Origin: Pseudomonadota bacterium
GTDB taxonomy: Bacteria; Pseudomonadota; Alphaproteobacteria; Reyranellales; Reyranellaceae
Length of the DNA: 17,632 nucleotides
Assembly: GCA_023416135.1 (NCBI GenBank)
Contig: JAEZIF010000222.1
Coordinates: 1 to 17,632 of the forward strand
Reading direction: 5' to 3'
The notes beneath the pieces were generated by a model. The model did no database searches, was not told the DNA's origin, and saw only the letters and a list, made by a program, of their open reading frames with translations. A program made the translations under genes and the position numbers. This document shows, piece by piece, positions 1 to 7,235 of this stretch. Numbering within the stretch: position 1 is the stretch's first letter; every line of letters begins with the position of its first letter.

Positions 1-180
1 GCGCACGCCATCGAATCGGGCTGGGTGCAGGTCAACCAGGGCCTCGGCCAGGTGCCGGGCATGTCCTACGGCGGCTACAAGCAGAGCGGCATCGGCCGCG
101 AGTTCTCGCTCGAGGGCATGCTCGACAGCTTCACCCAGCGCAAGAACGTGACGGTGAACCTCGACGTCCGTCGGGCGTAG
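1..180 (+). CDS. Aldehyde dehydrogenase, C-terminal end (partial)
   Basis: Only the last 59 codons of this gene lie in the window; it enters at base 1 in frame and ends at TAG 178-180. The segment GYKQSGIGREFSLEGM followed by a short FTQRKNV tail is the typical C-terminal end of NAD(P)-dependent aldehyde dehydrogenases (betaine-aldehyde or semialdehyde type), in which this stretch packs near the cofactor and the oligomerisation strand. The VNQGLGQVPGMSYGG stretch before it is also typical. The catalytic Cys and Glu lie upstream, outside the window, so the substrate cannot be inferred. The gene converges on the amidase gene. The 40 bp between them hold only a small 6-bp hairpin (208-222) overlapping the amidase stop codon. 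Confidence 0.88.
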   Translation, partial: AHAIESGWVQVNQGLGQVPGMSYGGYKQSGIGREFSLEGMLDSFTQRKNVTVNLDVRRA

Positions 181-220
181 GACGCCGCATGTTTCGCTCA
201 TGCTCAGGACGGCAGCGCCG

Positions 221-1636
221 TCACGTCGGTACTCTTTTGTGATGGTCGGTTGCGCCCTGATAGGCGTGACCGATCCGATAGAGCAGAGCCTCCTCGAACG
301 GCCGGCCGATCAGCTGCAAGCCGATCGGCGCGCCGTTGCTGTCGAAGCCGCACGGTACCGACAGCGCCGGCAGCCCCAGCGTGTTGAAGGGCCGCGTCAG
401 TCCGGTGAAGCGCGCCACCATCTTGAGTGTCGCCGGCCCGCCCGAGGCTTCGACATCGGTTTCCTCGAGCGTCGGCACTGGGAACGGGATAGCCGGCAGC
501 ATGACTGCGTCGACGCCGTCCATCGCCTGCGCCAGGAACTCGCGCACGAAGTGGGCGCGCAGCCGCAGCGCGTCGATGTACTGGGTGGCTGGAATGAAGT
601 AGCCCGCGTCCGTGCGCGTGCGGACCTGGTTGGCAAAGGGCGCGTTGGCTTCCATCCATGGTCGGTGCATGGCCGCTGCTTCGCACTTCACGATCACTTC
701 TGCGGACCGATAGAGGTCGGTGAAGTCGGGCATCTTCGCCGCGGCGATGGTGGCGCCGAGCTTGCCCAGCGCGTCGGCGGCGGCCTGCACGGCGGCGCCG
801 ACCTGCGCGTCGACCGGCACCAGCGCATCGGGCAAAGCAAAGCCGATCGTGAGGCCACGCACGCCGCCGTCCAGCAAAGCCTCGTAGTCCGGCACGGGCC
901 TTTCGCTGGTGGTCGAATCGTCGAGATCGTGGCCGGCGACGATGGACAGCATGCGGGCATTGTCGCGCACCGTTCGGGTGAGCGGTCCGACGTGGTCGAG
1001 CGTCCAGGAACGGGCGACGGCGCCGGCGCGGCTGACGCGGCCGTAGGTCGCCTTCATGCCGACGACGCCGCAGGCCGAGGCGGGCAGCCGGATCGAGCCG
1101 CCCGTATCCGAGCCCAGTGCGCCATAGACCATGCGCGCGGCGACCGAAGCGCCCGAACCGCTCGAGCTGCCGCCAGTGACGCGCTTGTCGTCCCAGGGAT
1201 TGCGACAGTGCCCGTGATGCACGTTGTGCCCCGTCGGGCCTGCCGCGAACTCCGCCATGTTGAGGAAGCCCAGCTCGACCACGCCCGCGGCGTCGAGCTT
1301 CTGCAGCACCGTCGAGGTGACGGGCGCTACCCAGTTGCGGCGGATCTCGCTGCCGCCCGTCGAGATCTCGCCGGTGCGGTAGTACATATCCTTGTGCGCC
1401 ATCGGCACGCCGTGCAGGGGGCCACGCCGCTTGCCGGCGGCCAGCTCCTTGTCCATGGCGCGCGCCTGCTCCAACGCCTTCTCCTTGTTGAGGCGCAGGA
1501 AGGCGTTGGTGCGCGGCTGCCACACTGCGATGCGCGCCAGGCAGGCTTCGGTCGCCTGTACCGAGGTGATGCGGCCGGCGGCGATCGCATCGGCGACCTC
1601 GCTGAGGTCGCGCAAGGCAAGGTCGTCGTTGATCAT
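221..1636 (-). CDS. Amidase-signature family hydrolase
   Basis: This 471-residue cytoplasmic enzyme should hydrolyse an amide or related C-N bond with the Ser-cisSer-Lys triad of the amidase signature family (GatA, AtzE, fatty acid amide hydrolase). The triad is visible: Lys82 in MAHKD, the cis-Ser at about 157 in GGSSSGSGAS, and the nucleophile Ser181 in GSDTGGSIRLP. The 24-residue spacing between the two serines matches the family, and the length is normal. The ATG at 1636 has a good upstream AAGGAA and overlaps the stop of the preceding small gene as ATGA, so translation is probably coupled. It is the last gene of a thioesterase / small protein / amidase operon. The small GatC/AtzG-like partner suggests an AtzE-like heteromeric amidase, but the substrate is unknown. 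A longer overlapping frame (204-1679) on the same strand lacks these motifs. Confidence 0.93.
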   Translation of the reverse strand: MINDDLALRDLSEVADAIAAGRITSVQATEACLARIAVWQPRTNAFLRLNKEKALEQARAMDKELAAGKRRGPLHGVPMAHKDMYYRTGEISTGGSEIRRNWVAPVTSTVLQKLDAAGVVELGFLNMAEFAAGPTGHNVHHGHCRNPWDDKRVTGGSSSGSGASVAARMVYGALGSDTGGSIRLPASACGVVGMKATYGRVSRAGAVARSWTLDHVGPLTRTVRDNARMLSIVAGHDLDDSTTSERPVPDYEALLDGGVRGLTIGFALPDALVPVDAQVGAAVQAAADALGKLGATIAAAKMPDFTDLYRSAEVIVKCEAAAMHRPWMEANAPFANQVRTRTDAGYFIPATQYIDALRLRAHFVREFLAQAMDGVDAVMLPAIPFPVPTLEETDVEASGGPATLKMVARFTGLTRPFNTLGLPALSVPCGFDSNGAPIGLQLIGRPFEEALLYRIGHAYQGATDHHKRVPT

Positions 1637-1830
1637 TTCGCTTCCTTTGCCATGACGCTGGCGAACGCAGCGGGATCATCGTCGAAGGTCAGGCGCTGGT
1701 TGGCGGCCTTGCGAACCGCCGCGTTCAGCACCTCGACCTCGGCCGCGATCTCGGCCAGGCGCTCGTCGTCGTAGCCGAGGCCTTGGAGCTGCTTGGCGAT
1801 GCCAGCAACAAGGCGGGTCTTGTCGTCCAT
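1633..1830 (-). CDS. Small GatC/AtzG-like amidase partner (putative)
   Basis: This is a 65-residue, mostly helical, acidic protein. It has an N-terminal helix ending in a LGYDDERL turn, a second helix (about residues 22-44), and a C-terminal FDDDPAAFASVM stretch. That layout (short helix, Leu-Gly-hydrophobic-Asp turn, long helix, acidic loop with D-D-x-P-A) resembles the AtzG-like/DUF4089 and GatC small subunits that wrap around and stabilise amidase-signature partners. Similarity was judged by eye, so the family assignment is tentative. Expression evidence is strong: a perfect AGGAGG lies 4 bases before the ATG at 1830, and the stop overlaps the amidase ATG by four bases (ATGA). The most likely role is an accessory or chaperone subunit of the downstream amidase. 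Confidence 0.72.
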   Translation of the reverse strand: MDDKTRLVAGIAKQLQGLGYDDERLAEIAAEVEVLNAAVRKAANQRLTFDDDPAAFASVMAKEAK

Positions 1831-1840
1831 GAAACCTCCT

Positions 1841-2743
1841 TCAGGTGGCGAGGCGAAGCTGGCGCTCGCGAAGTCGCTGCTGGTCTTCGCGGGTGAACGT
1901 CATGGTCTTGCGAATCTTCTGGTCGAGCTTCATGCCGATCGCCTCGGCACAAGCAGCAAGCGTGCCGGTCTCGGCCTCGAACAGGAAGTGCGTGAAGGTA
2001 AGCACCTTGTCGGTGAAGGCGACAAGCCCGCTCATGACCACCAGCAGGTCGCCAGCGCGCAGGGGACGGCGATAGTGGTTGAGCATCTCGACCACGACCG
2101 AGCCTTCCTGGCGGTCCTGCATGGCGGCGCGATCGAAGCCGAGATGGTTCCACAACAATGGTGCGCCATCGGAATAGCGGCCGAACTGATGGCGAGGCAG
2201 GAGTTCGCCATGCTCGTCGCATTCGCCTGGCGCAACGACGCTGCGGCCGATGTCGATCAGTCCGCGGCGTGTGGCGTCATCCACCGTCAGGTCGGGCAGT
2301 ACGAGCTTGCCGACGCTGCGCGGTCTGGCGTTGTCGGGGAGCGGTACTTTGGCCGCCGTGGCGCGCGCTCGGAAGCCGTCGGGCCACGGCCGGTCGCAAT
2401 CGATGCGCCGCCTCACGGTTGCCGCCACGGTACCATCGGAGGGGTTGCGGATCTCGTGATAGGCGAGCAGATGGCGGTCACCGACCTCGATCGGGGCCGA
2501 CAGGACCTGGACCGGATCGACCTCGCGGAACTCGCGGAGGTAGCGGATGTGGTCCCAGCCGGTGCGGACCTCCAGCCCGGCGGCGCACCGGGCGCGCGGC
2601 CCGAGGCCGAGCGTTGCCAGCAGGTGGGCCGACGCCTCGTGGCCGAACTCGGTGTAGAACTGGACGTTCAGGTGGTCGTTTTCATCGCACTGCCAGGTGT
2701 TCACGGCGGTGCTGAAAGTCGGGATAAGGCCAGGGCTCGACAC
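1841..2743 (-). CDS. Double-hotdog acyl-CoA thioesterase-like protein
   Basis: A 300-residue protein made of two hotdog-type halves. The first carries TWQCDENDHLNVQFY (about residues 16-30), matching the D-x-x-x-H-x-N loop of 4HBT/FadM-type thioesterases. The second carries MLNHYRRPLRAGDLL and the following strand-rich tail typical of a second hotdog. The likely reaction is hydrolysis (or dehydration) of an acyl- or aryl-CoA thioester in the cytoplasm. The start was set at GTG 2743: it lies just before the conserved domain, has AGAGAG 8 bases upstream, and avoids overlapping the divergent HU gene; the frame stays open to 3103 but that extension is antisense to HU. It is the first gene of the operon, 10 bases ahead of the small AtzG-like gene. 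The exact start is uncertain. Confidence 0.82.
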   Translation of the reverse strand: MSSPGLIPTFSTAVNTWQCDENDHLNVQFYTEFGHEASAHLLATLGLGPRARCAAGLEVRTGWDHIRYLREFREVDPVQVLSAPIEVGDRHLLAYHEIRNPSDGTVAATVRRRIDCDRPWPDGFRARATAAKVPLPDNARPRSVGKLVLPDLTVDDATRRGLIDIGRSVVAPGECDEHGELLPRHQFGRYSDGAPLLWNHLGFDRAAMQDRQEGSVVVEMLNHYRRPLRAGDLLVVMSGLVAFTDKVLTFTHFLFEAETGTLAACAEAIGMKLDQKIRKTMTFTREDQQRLRERQLRLAT

Positions 2744-2927
2744 GCTACGCGCTCTCTGCAGTCTGTGGATGATTGCTTCAAATGGCCGAAAAAGCCCCAA
2801 AAATCGACATTTTTCGTGCACTGGGGACTTGCGGGGGATCGATTCGTGGATAACCTTGGGCGCGTCAGCGCTGCCCTGGGGCGTCAGGAAGACGCTGGCG
2901 AACGAAAAACCTAAGGGACCCCTCATC
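2744..2927. promoter_or_regulatory. Divergent promoter region, thioesterase operon / HU
   Basis: This 184-bp intergenic region separates two divergent genes. It holds an AT-rich island with two nested inverted repeats: AAAAAT-CGAC-ATTTTT (2799-2814), and CGAAAAA (2787-2793) paired with TTTTTCG (2810-2816). Two 8-of-9 matches to the DnaA box TTATCCACA lie on the minus strand, TTATCCACG at 2845-2853 and TCATCCACA at 2764-2772. A weak sigma-70 candidate for HU is TTGCGG 2829-2834, 16 bases, TAACCT 2851-2856. No factor can be named; the DnaA-like sites may be chance. Confidence 0.4.
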
Positions 2928-3227
2928 ATGGCTACCGCAAAAACGTCCGCTCCCACCATTCCGCTGTCGAAGGTGGCGGCTGAACTCGCTGAGAAGACGG
3001 GCATGACCAAGAAGGACGCCACAGGCGCCCTTGACGATTTCATCGGCCTGGTCGTGAAGCATCTCAAGAAGGGCAACAAGGTCCGAATCACGGGCCTGGG
3101 CATCCTTCAGGTGCGCAACCGTCCGGCGCGCATGGGCCGCAATCCGGCGACCGGGGAGGCGATCAAGATCAAGGCGTCGAAGAAGGTCGCGTTCCGCGTC
3201 GCCAAGGACCTCAAGGAAGCGATCTAG
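2928..3227 (+). CDS. HU family DNA-binding protein
   Basis: A 99-residue histone-like protein that binds and bends DNA as a dimer in the nucleoid. An N-terminal tail of about 10 residues rich in Ala, Thr and Lys is followed by the helical dimerisation part. The strand GLGILQVRNRPARMGRNPAT then leads into the DNA-binding beta arm; GRNPATGE is the conserved arm tip whose proline intercalates in HU/IHF proteins. The C-terminal VAFRVAKDLKEAI closes the body. The length is slightly above the usual 90 because of the tail. The start at ATG 2928 was chosen because homology begins just after it and AAGGGA lies upstream (2913-2918); the same frame remains open upstream to 2697 without conserved sequence. 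It is monocistronic, ending in a strong terminator. Confidence 0.95.
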   Translation: MATAKTSAPTIPLSKVAAELAEKTGMTKKDATGALDDFIGLVVKHLKKGNKVRITGLGILQVRNRPARMGRNPATGEAIKIKASKKVAFRVAKDLKEAI

Positions 3228-3257
3228 GCTCCATCGACATCCTAGACGGGGAAGATC

Positions 3258-3298
3258 GGGCGGGTCCCGGCGCGAGCCGGGCCCGCCCTTCTTATTGT
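3258..3298 (+). terminator. Rho-independent terminator of the HU gene
   Basis: GGGCGGG (3258-3264) pairs with CCCGCCC (3282-3288), and CCCGGC (3266-3271) with GCCGGG (3276-3281). Only T3265 is unpaired, and the loop is a GNRA-type GCGA (3272-3275). The 13-bp GC-rich stem is followed directly by TTCTTATT. It starts 31 bases after the HU stop codon. Confidence 0.92.
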
Positions 3299-3322
3299 GT
3301 GCCGCCTGCGCAAGGTGACGTG

Positions 3323-3541
3323 CTAGCGCGGAACGAAATCGGGTCGCGCGACACCGGGCATCGAGTCGTAGGCTCTGGCGATCGCCTGCTCGGGAGTTCG
3401 CGCTGCGCCAATATCCCAATAGATCGCCTTCAGCCACAGGGCTGGCTCGGTCCTGTTGCCTCCCCAAAAGAAGTTGGGCAGCAGGCTCGCGCGCAGCATG
3501 TCAGCGCCACGGGCAATGAATGTTGCATCACGTTCGCCGCC
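3323..3541 (-). pseudogene. Remnant of an unknown gene, C-terminal end
   Basis: A minus-strand frame ends at TAG 3325-3323 and is open back to a TGA at 3544-3542. It contains ATG 3499, which gives a 58-residue peptide with NFFWGGNRTEPALWL and ending YDSMPGVARPDFVPR. The residue mix (Trp, Tyr and Phe within amphipathic stretches) looks like real protein, not an antisense shadow. Just upstream, another frame reads SNSEDGLVSIWLEAA and would join it after a frameshift near 3541, which suggests that a longer gene has decayed. I do not recognise the family. The peptide could alternatively be a stand-alone small protein from ATG 3499, but no clear Shine-Dalgarno supports that. Confidence 0.35.
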
Positions 3542-3580
3542 TCAAGCCAGATGCTCACAAGCCCATCTTCCGAATTGGAG

Positions 3581-3618
3581 CAAAGGTGCCTGATCTTGGG
3601 AAGGGCGCAGCACCTTTG
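3581..3618. repeat. 9-bp perfect inverted repeat
   Basis: CAAAGGTGC (3581-3589) and GCACCTTTG (3610-3618) are perfect inverted copies with a 20-base spacer. There is no adjacent T-tract, so it is not a canonical terminator. It lies within the decayed stretch and may be a binding site, a transfer scar or chance. Confidence 0.45.
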
Positions 3619-3682
3619 TTACTTCATAGATTCAGCCCGAGGGCCGGAGCATTTGCAGTGATTGCAATTGCCAAACACTGGC

Positions 3683-3995
3683 TCAAGATTTCTTGTCGCC
3701 CCTCCTGATCTTCTGCCAGCTAGTGCATGACCGCTGCCATTCCTGCCATCGCGCATCAACCGCCGCAGCAAAGTGGCCCTTCCCGGTGTCACCGAGGCTC
3801 AACCACTTGCAAAGGCCAAGTGTTCGTTGCCAGCCATATTCAGCGGATTTGGCCGCGGAGCGGACTTCCATCCAGGAGATGATCTGCTCCAGCGTGGGGC
3901 GTACGTGGTCGGACAGGGGCGAACTCGGTCTCGGCCTTGAAGCCATGGCCCAACCACGCTCGTCGTTCGCGAATCGGGTCGAATTTTGCCAGCAT
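3683..3995 (-). pseudogene. Frameshifted small hypothetical gene
   Basis: From ATG 3995 (GAGG a short distance upstream) one frame reads MLAKFDPIRERRAWLGHGFK and on to EFAPV. The neighbouring frame then continues with DHVRPTLEQIISWMEV, an amphipathic stretch, and WQKIRRGDKKS to a stop at 3683-3685. Joined by a single frameshift near 3905-3915, they would give a charged cytoplasmic protein of about 104 residues. Each half reads like real protein while its other frames do not. I do not recognise the family. The second half could alternatively be translated alone from ATG 3946 (87 residues). No operon partner is obvious. Confidence 0.35.
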
Positions 3996-4150
3996 CGTTA
4001 CAGCCTCGGGGCGTCAAGAAGCCGTTCCTCTTCCTGAAGGACGAAACGAAGGAGGAGTGCGTTACAAAGAAGGCCGCCAGCGGGACAATGCACTGATACG
4101 CGACCGCAGTGCGACATCCATGGGATACGTTGCGTGCCGTACGGAACTCT

Positions 4151-4179
4151 TTGCGGGGCGCAAGCGAGCCTTGTATAGC
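4151..4179 (+). promoter_or_regulatory. Candidate sigma-70 promoter for the YdcF-like operon
   Basis: TTGCGG (4151-4156), a 17-base spacer, then TATAGC (4174-4179) gives a well-spaced -35/-10 pair. A start about 7 bases downstream would leave a short leader of about 11 bases before ATG 4197, which fits the lack of a good Shine-Dalgarno there. Prediction by eye only. Confidence 0.5.
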
Positions 4180-4196
4180 CGGGCGTCTCGACCGGC

Positions 4197-4976
4197 ATGG
4201 AAACGTTCACCATCCTGAAATTCCTGACCCAGTTCGCCATGCCACCGGCATCGATGGCTGTCGGATTGTTGTCGGGTTGGTTCCTGGTGCTGGTGGGTCT
4301 CGGTCGACTGGGCGTGGTGGTCTGCGCGCTGGCCATCGCTGAGACTGTGGTGATGGCGTTCCCTCCGGTAGCCGACGCGCTGCTCGAGCCGCTGCAGGCC
4401 AGAGCGCGCGCGGCAGCCGCCGAGGCACCCGCCTGCTGTTACGACGCGATCGTCGTGCTGGGCGGCGGCGTTACGCCGGCAGCGCCGCCTTCGCTGGTCG
4501 ATCCGGACCTCGCCGACGCCGCCGATCGCGTCTGGTATGCCGCACGGCTCTATCATCGCGGCATCGCGCGCCGCATCATCGTGAGCGGCGGTTCGCTGCT
4601 CGCCAGGAACGGCGACCCGGCGACGACCGAGGCCGAGGCCATGCGCCGCTTCCTCGTCGACCTCGGCGTGCCATCAGATGCAATCGTCTCCGAGGGCAAA
4701 TCAATGAACACGCGCGAGAACATCCGCAACGTGCGCGAAATGGTAGGGGAGGCGCGCGTGGCGCTGGTCACGTCGGCCTTTCACATGCCGCGGGCGCTGA
4801 AAATCGCGCGGCAGGGCAACCTCAACGTCGGTGCCTTTCCGACGGACTGGCGCCTGCCGGCAGAGGCGCGGCCCTCGTGGGACGACTGGGTGCCGTCGGT
4901 CGCCGCCTTGGCTTGGTCGACCATCAGCTTGCGCGAGCACGTCGCCTTGCTGCTAGATCGTCGGGGAGAGATTTGA
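4197..4976 (+). CDS. YdcF/DUF218 family membrane-anchored protein
   Basis: A 259-residue protein with two hydrophobic segments at the N-terminus (about 17-34 and 36-56) and a DUF218 domain after residue 80. Visible motifs are YDAIVVLGGG (82-91), ADRVWYAARLYHRG, RIIVSGG (126-132), EAEAMRRFLVDLGVP, the NTRENIRNV stretch (171-179) and VALVTSAFHMPRAL (188-201), the usual order in YdcF/SanA/ElyC proteins. Members act at the cell envelope (cell-wall precursor or barrier functions), but the molecular activity is not firmly known. ATG 4197 has no good Shine-Dalgarno; a candidate promoter lies 18 bases upstream. The TGA overlaps the next gene's ATG by one base (TGATG), so the two are likely co-translated. 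That is an odd partner for a transport receptor. Confidence 0.87.
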   Translation: METFTILKFLTQFAMPPASMAVGLLSGWFLVLVGLGRLGVVVCALAIAETVVMAFPPVADALLEPLQARARAAAAEAPACCYDAIVVLGGGVTPAAPPSLVDPDLADAADRVWYAARLYHRGIARRIIVSGGSLLARNGDPATTEAEAMRRFLVDLGVPSDAIVSEGKSMNTRENIRNVREMVGEARVALVTSAFHMPRALKIARQGNLNVGAFPTDWRLPAEARPSWDDWVPSVAALAWSTISLREHVALLLDRRGEI

Positions 4977-6013
4977 TGACCAGCGCCTCTTATCGTCTGC
5001 ACCGCCGCCGCGCCCTTCGTCTGGCGTGCGGCATCGCGGCGAGCGGTCCCTTGCTGATGCCGACTGGCCGCCGGCCGCACGCCCAGACGCTCGACAAGGT
5101 CAGCATCCAGACCGACTGGCGCGCCCAGGCAGAGCATGGCGGCTACTACCAGGCGATCACCACGGGTCTCTATCGCAAGGCCGGCATCGAATGCGACGTG
5201 CGCCAGGGCGGGCCCAGCCTCGCCATCAGCCAGCTGCTGATGGCCGGCCGGGTCGACATGATCATGTCGGGCAGTTTCGAGGCATTCACCTTCGTCCGCG
5301 AGGACGCGCCATTCTTCACCATTGCCTCGATCTTCCAGAAGGATCCTCAGGTCCTGATCGGTCATCCCGACACCGGTTTCGATTCTTTCGAAAGGCTCAA
5401 GGGCCGGCAAATCATGATCGGCGCCGGTGGGCGCGTGACCTATTGGCCCTACCTGCGTCGGAAGTATGGGCTCTCCGACAACCAGCTCCGGCCTTACAAC
5501 TACAGCCTGGCGCCTTTTCTTGCCGACAAGAGCCTGATCCAGCAGGGCTTCCTCTCGTCCGAGCCTTATCCGATCACCCAGGCGCTCGGCCGGCCGCCGT
5601 CGGTGATGCTGATTGCCGATGCGGGCTATTCCCCCTACCAGAACACGATTGCGATCTCGCGCAGGATGGCAAAGGAGAAGAAGGATCTCGTGCAGCGCTT
5701 TGTCGACGCCACGCTCGAAGGCTGGGCGCAATATCTCAAGGGCGGCCCGCAGACCGCCGCAGCCAATGCGCTTATCAAGAAAGAGAACCCAGAGCAGACC
5801 GACGACCGCATCTCCTACGCCATCAAGGTGTTGAACGAACGGGGTATCGTGATGTCGGGTGACGCTCTTCAGGGCGGTATCGGCGCCATGACAGGCCAGC
5901 GCTGGAAGGAGTTCTATGACTCGATGGTCGCTGTCGGCGTTCTGCCGCCCGGTCTCGACGTCGGTTGTACCTATACGCTGGAATTCGTGAACAAGGGCAT
6001 CGGAAAGGCATAG
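4976..6013 (+). CDS. NMT1/THI5-type periplasmic substrate-binding protein
   Basis: A 345-residue solute receptor of the ABC NMT1/SsuA/ThiY-like class. The N-terminus carries RRR (10-12), a hydrophobic segment (about 14-29), and a probable cleavage near PHAQ (34-37), so export by Sec or Tat is likely. The mature start reads VSIQTDWRAQAEHGGYYQA, the signature of receptors for pyrimidine-precursor, nitrate or taurine-like ligands; QLLMAGRVDMIMSG follows at the usual position. ATG 4976 follows GGGGAGAG closely and overlaps the YdcF stop. No ABC permease or ATPase gene is in the window, so it is an orphan receptor, or its partners lie elsewhere. It is followed 9 bases later by an acyl-CoA dehydrogenase. 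The ligand is unknown. Confidence 0.9.
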   Translation: MTSASYRLHRRRALRLACGIAASGPLLMPTGRRPHAQTLDKVSIQTDWRAQAEHGGYYQAITTGLYRKAGIECDVRQGGPSLAISQLLMAGRVDMIMSGSFEAFTFVREDAPFFTIASIFQKDPQVLIGHPDTGFDSFERLKGRQIMIGAGGRVTYWPYLRRKYGLSDNQLRPYNYSLAPFLADKSLIQQGFLSSEPYPITQALGRPPSVMLIADAGYSPYQNTIAISRRMAKEKKDLVQRFVDATLEGWAQYLKGGPQTAAANALIKKENPEQTDDRISYAIKVLNERGIVMSGDALQGGIGAMTGQRWKEFYDSMVAVGVLPPGLDVGCTYTLEFVNKGIGKA

Positions 6014-6022
6014 GAGAACGGC

Positions 6023-7183
6023 ATGTACCAAGTCAGTGAAGAACATCGGATGCTGCGCGATCTGGTGAAGAAGTTCGTGCGCAACGAGCTGATGCCTCTG
6101 GAGAAGAACATCCTCGACCGCTTCGCGGCCGGTCAACCGGCCGCGCTGTCGGACGAGGAGAACAAGAAGCTCTTCAAGCAATGCAAGGATCTCGGCCTGT
6201 GGGCGCTCGACGTGCCGGAGGAGGTGGGCGGCGCCAACCTGCCGTGGACCGCGCTGGTCGGCGTCAACGAAGAGCTGGGATACGCCGCCGTGCCGTTCAC
6301 CTTCCCGCCCGACTCGCCCAACCTGCACATGCTGCTGGCGACGGCCAATCCGGAGCAGCGCAAGAAATATCTCGAGCCCTATGCCGCCGGAGAGACGACG
6401 TCGGCCATCGCCATCTCCGAGCCGGGGGCTGGAGGCGATCCGGCCGGCATGAAGACGCGCGCGGTCAAGGAAGGCAACGACTGGGTGATCAACGGCCGCA
6501 AGATCTGGATCAGTCGCATCGCCAAGGCCGACTTCACCATCGCCATGGCAGTGACCGATCCCGAGAAGGGCTCGCGCGGCGGCATCACCGCCTTCCTGGT
6601 CGACAAGGGCACGCCCGGCCTGGTCGTGGCGCGGGCCATCCCCATGCTGGCGGGCCAGCGCACCTACGAGGTGGTGTTCGAGGACTGCCGCGTGCCCGAC
6701 ACCCAGGTGCTGGGCCGCATCGGCCAGGGCTTCGCGCCCATGCAGCTTCGTCTCACCGTGCGCCGCCTGCAGATGGGCGCGTGGTGCATCGGCATGGCGC
6801 AGCGCGCGCTCGACATGCTGGTCGAGCATGCCAACCAGCGCGTGACTTTCGGCCAGAAGCTCGCCGACCGCCAGGCCATCCAGTGGTGGGTGGCCGATGC
6901 GGCGACCAAGCTGCATGCCTGCCGCCTGATGGTGATGGACGCCGCCGTCAAGCAGGACGAGGGCCGCGACGTGCGCATGGAGGCTTCGATGATCAAGGTC
7001 TTCGCCACCGAGATGGCGACCGAGATCATCGACCACGCGCAGCAGGCGTTCGGCGCCATGGGCGTCACCCAGGAACTGCCGCTGTCGTGGCTGGCGCAGA
7101 AGGTGCGCACCATGCGTGTCTACGAAGGGCCCTCGGAGGTCCACCGCATGGTCATCGCTCGGCGCATCCTGGGCGGCCGTTGA
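6023..7183 (+). CDS. Acyl-CoA dehydrogenase
   Basis: A 386-residue FAD enzyme that introduces an alpha,beta double bond into an acyl-CoA thioester and passes electrons to ETF. Its domains are in the normal order: an N-terminal helical part, then the ISEPGAGGDPAGMKTRA flavin/substrate segment (131-147) with DWVINGRKIWIS, a middle beta domain, and a C-terminal helical domain with QRVTFGQKLADRQAIQ and the end YEGPSEVHRMVIARRILGG. Glu368 in YEGPSE sits where the catalytic base lies in the medium-chain family. The length is normal. AGGAGA at 6012-6017 overlaps the preceding TAG, and ATG is at 6023. It sits third in the YdcF / receptor / dehydrogenase / cupin run. Chain-length preference cannot be read from sequence. 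Confidence 0.95.
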   Translation: MYQVSEEHRMLRDLVKKFVRNELMPLEKNILDRFAAGQPAALSDEENKKLFKQCKDLGLWALDVPEEVGGANLPWTALVGVNEELGYAAVPFTFPPDSPNLHMLLATANPEQRKKYLEPYAAGETTSAIAISEPGAGGDPAGMKTRAVKEGNDWVINGRKIWISRIAKADFTIAMAVTDPEKGSRGGITAFLVDKGTPGLVVARAIPMLAGQRTYEVVFEDCRVPDTQVLGRIGQGFAPMQLRLTVRRLQMGAWCIGMAQRALDMLVEHANQRVTFGQKLADRQAIQWWVADAATKLHACRLMVMDAAVKQDEGRDVRMEASMIKVFATEMATEIIDHAQQAFGAMGVTQELPLSWLAQKVRTMRVYEGPSEVHRMVIARRILGGR

Positions 7184-7235
7184 CAGTCAGCCGCCGGCAG
7201 GCCGATGCTTTCGGCCCGCACGGATGGAGTGCCAA

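Larger units (their letters stand above)
3299..4150. other. Gene-poor stretch with decayed coding remnants
   Basis: Between the HU terminator and the YdcF promoter there is no intact gene that I can defend. Base composition looks less GC-rich than the flanks. On the minus strand, short open segments with convincing amino-acid composition switch frame (3323-3589 and 3683-3995; listed separately). No tRNA, transposase or long terminal repeat was seen. From about 4000 to 4150 I see nothing recognisable. Confidence 0.5.

Noticed and set aside
208..222. GACGGC-AGC-GCCGTC hairpin between aldehyde dehydrogenase and amidase as a terminator
   Set aside because: Only six base pairs, overlaps the amidase stop codon, and no adjacent T-tract; too weak to call.
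200..1774. Long plus-strand open frame of 524 codons
   Set aside because: It is antisense to the amidase and its small partner, which carry clear motifs and ribosome sites; its translation is Arg/Gly/Ala-rich without any motif.
1793..2914. Plus-strand open frame of 373 codons
   Set aside because: Antisense to the thioesterase, with no recognisable domain; a shadow of GC-rich codon use.
2744..3103. N-terminal extension of the thioesterase frame
   Set aside because: It lies antisense to HU and the intergenic region, and has no homology; GTG 2743 is a better start.
4781..7144. Minus-strand open frame of 787 codons
   Set aside because: Antisense to the receptor and acyl-CoA dehydrogenase genes; His/Arg/Gly/Leu-rich with no domain, so a shadow.
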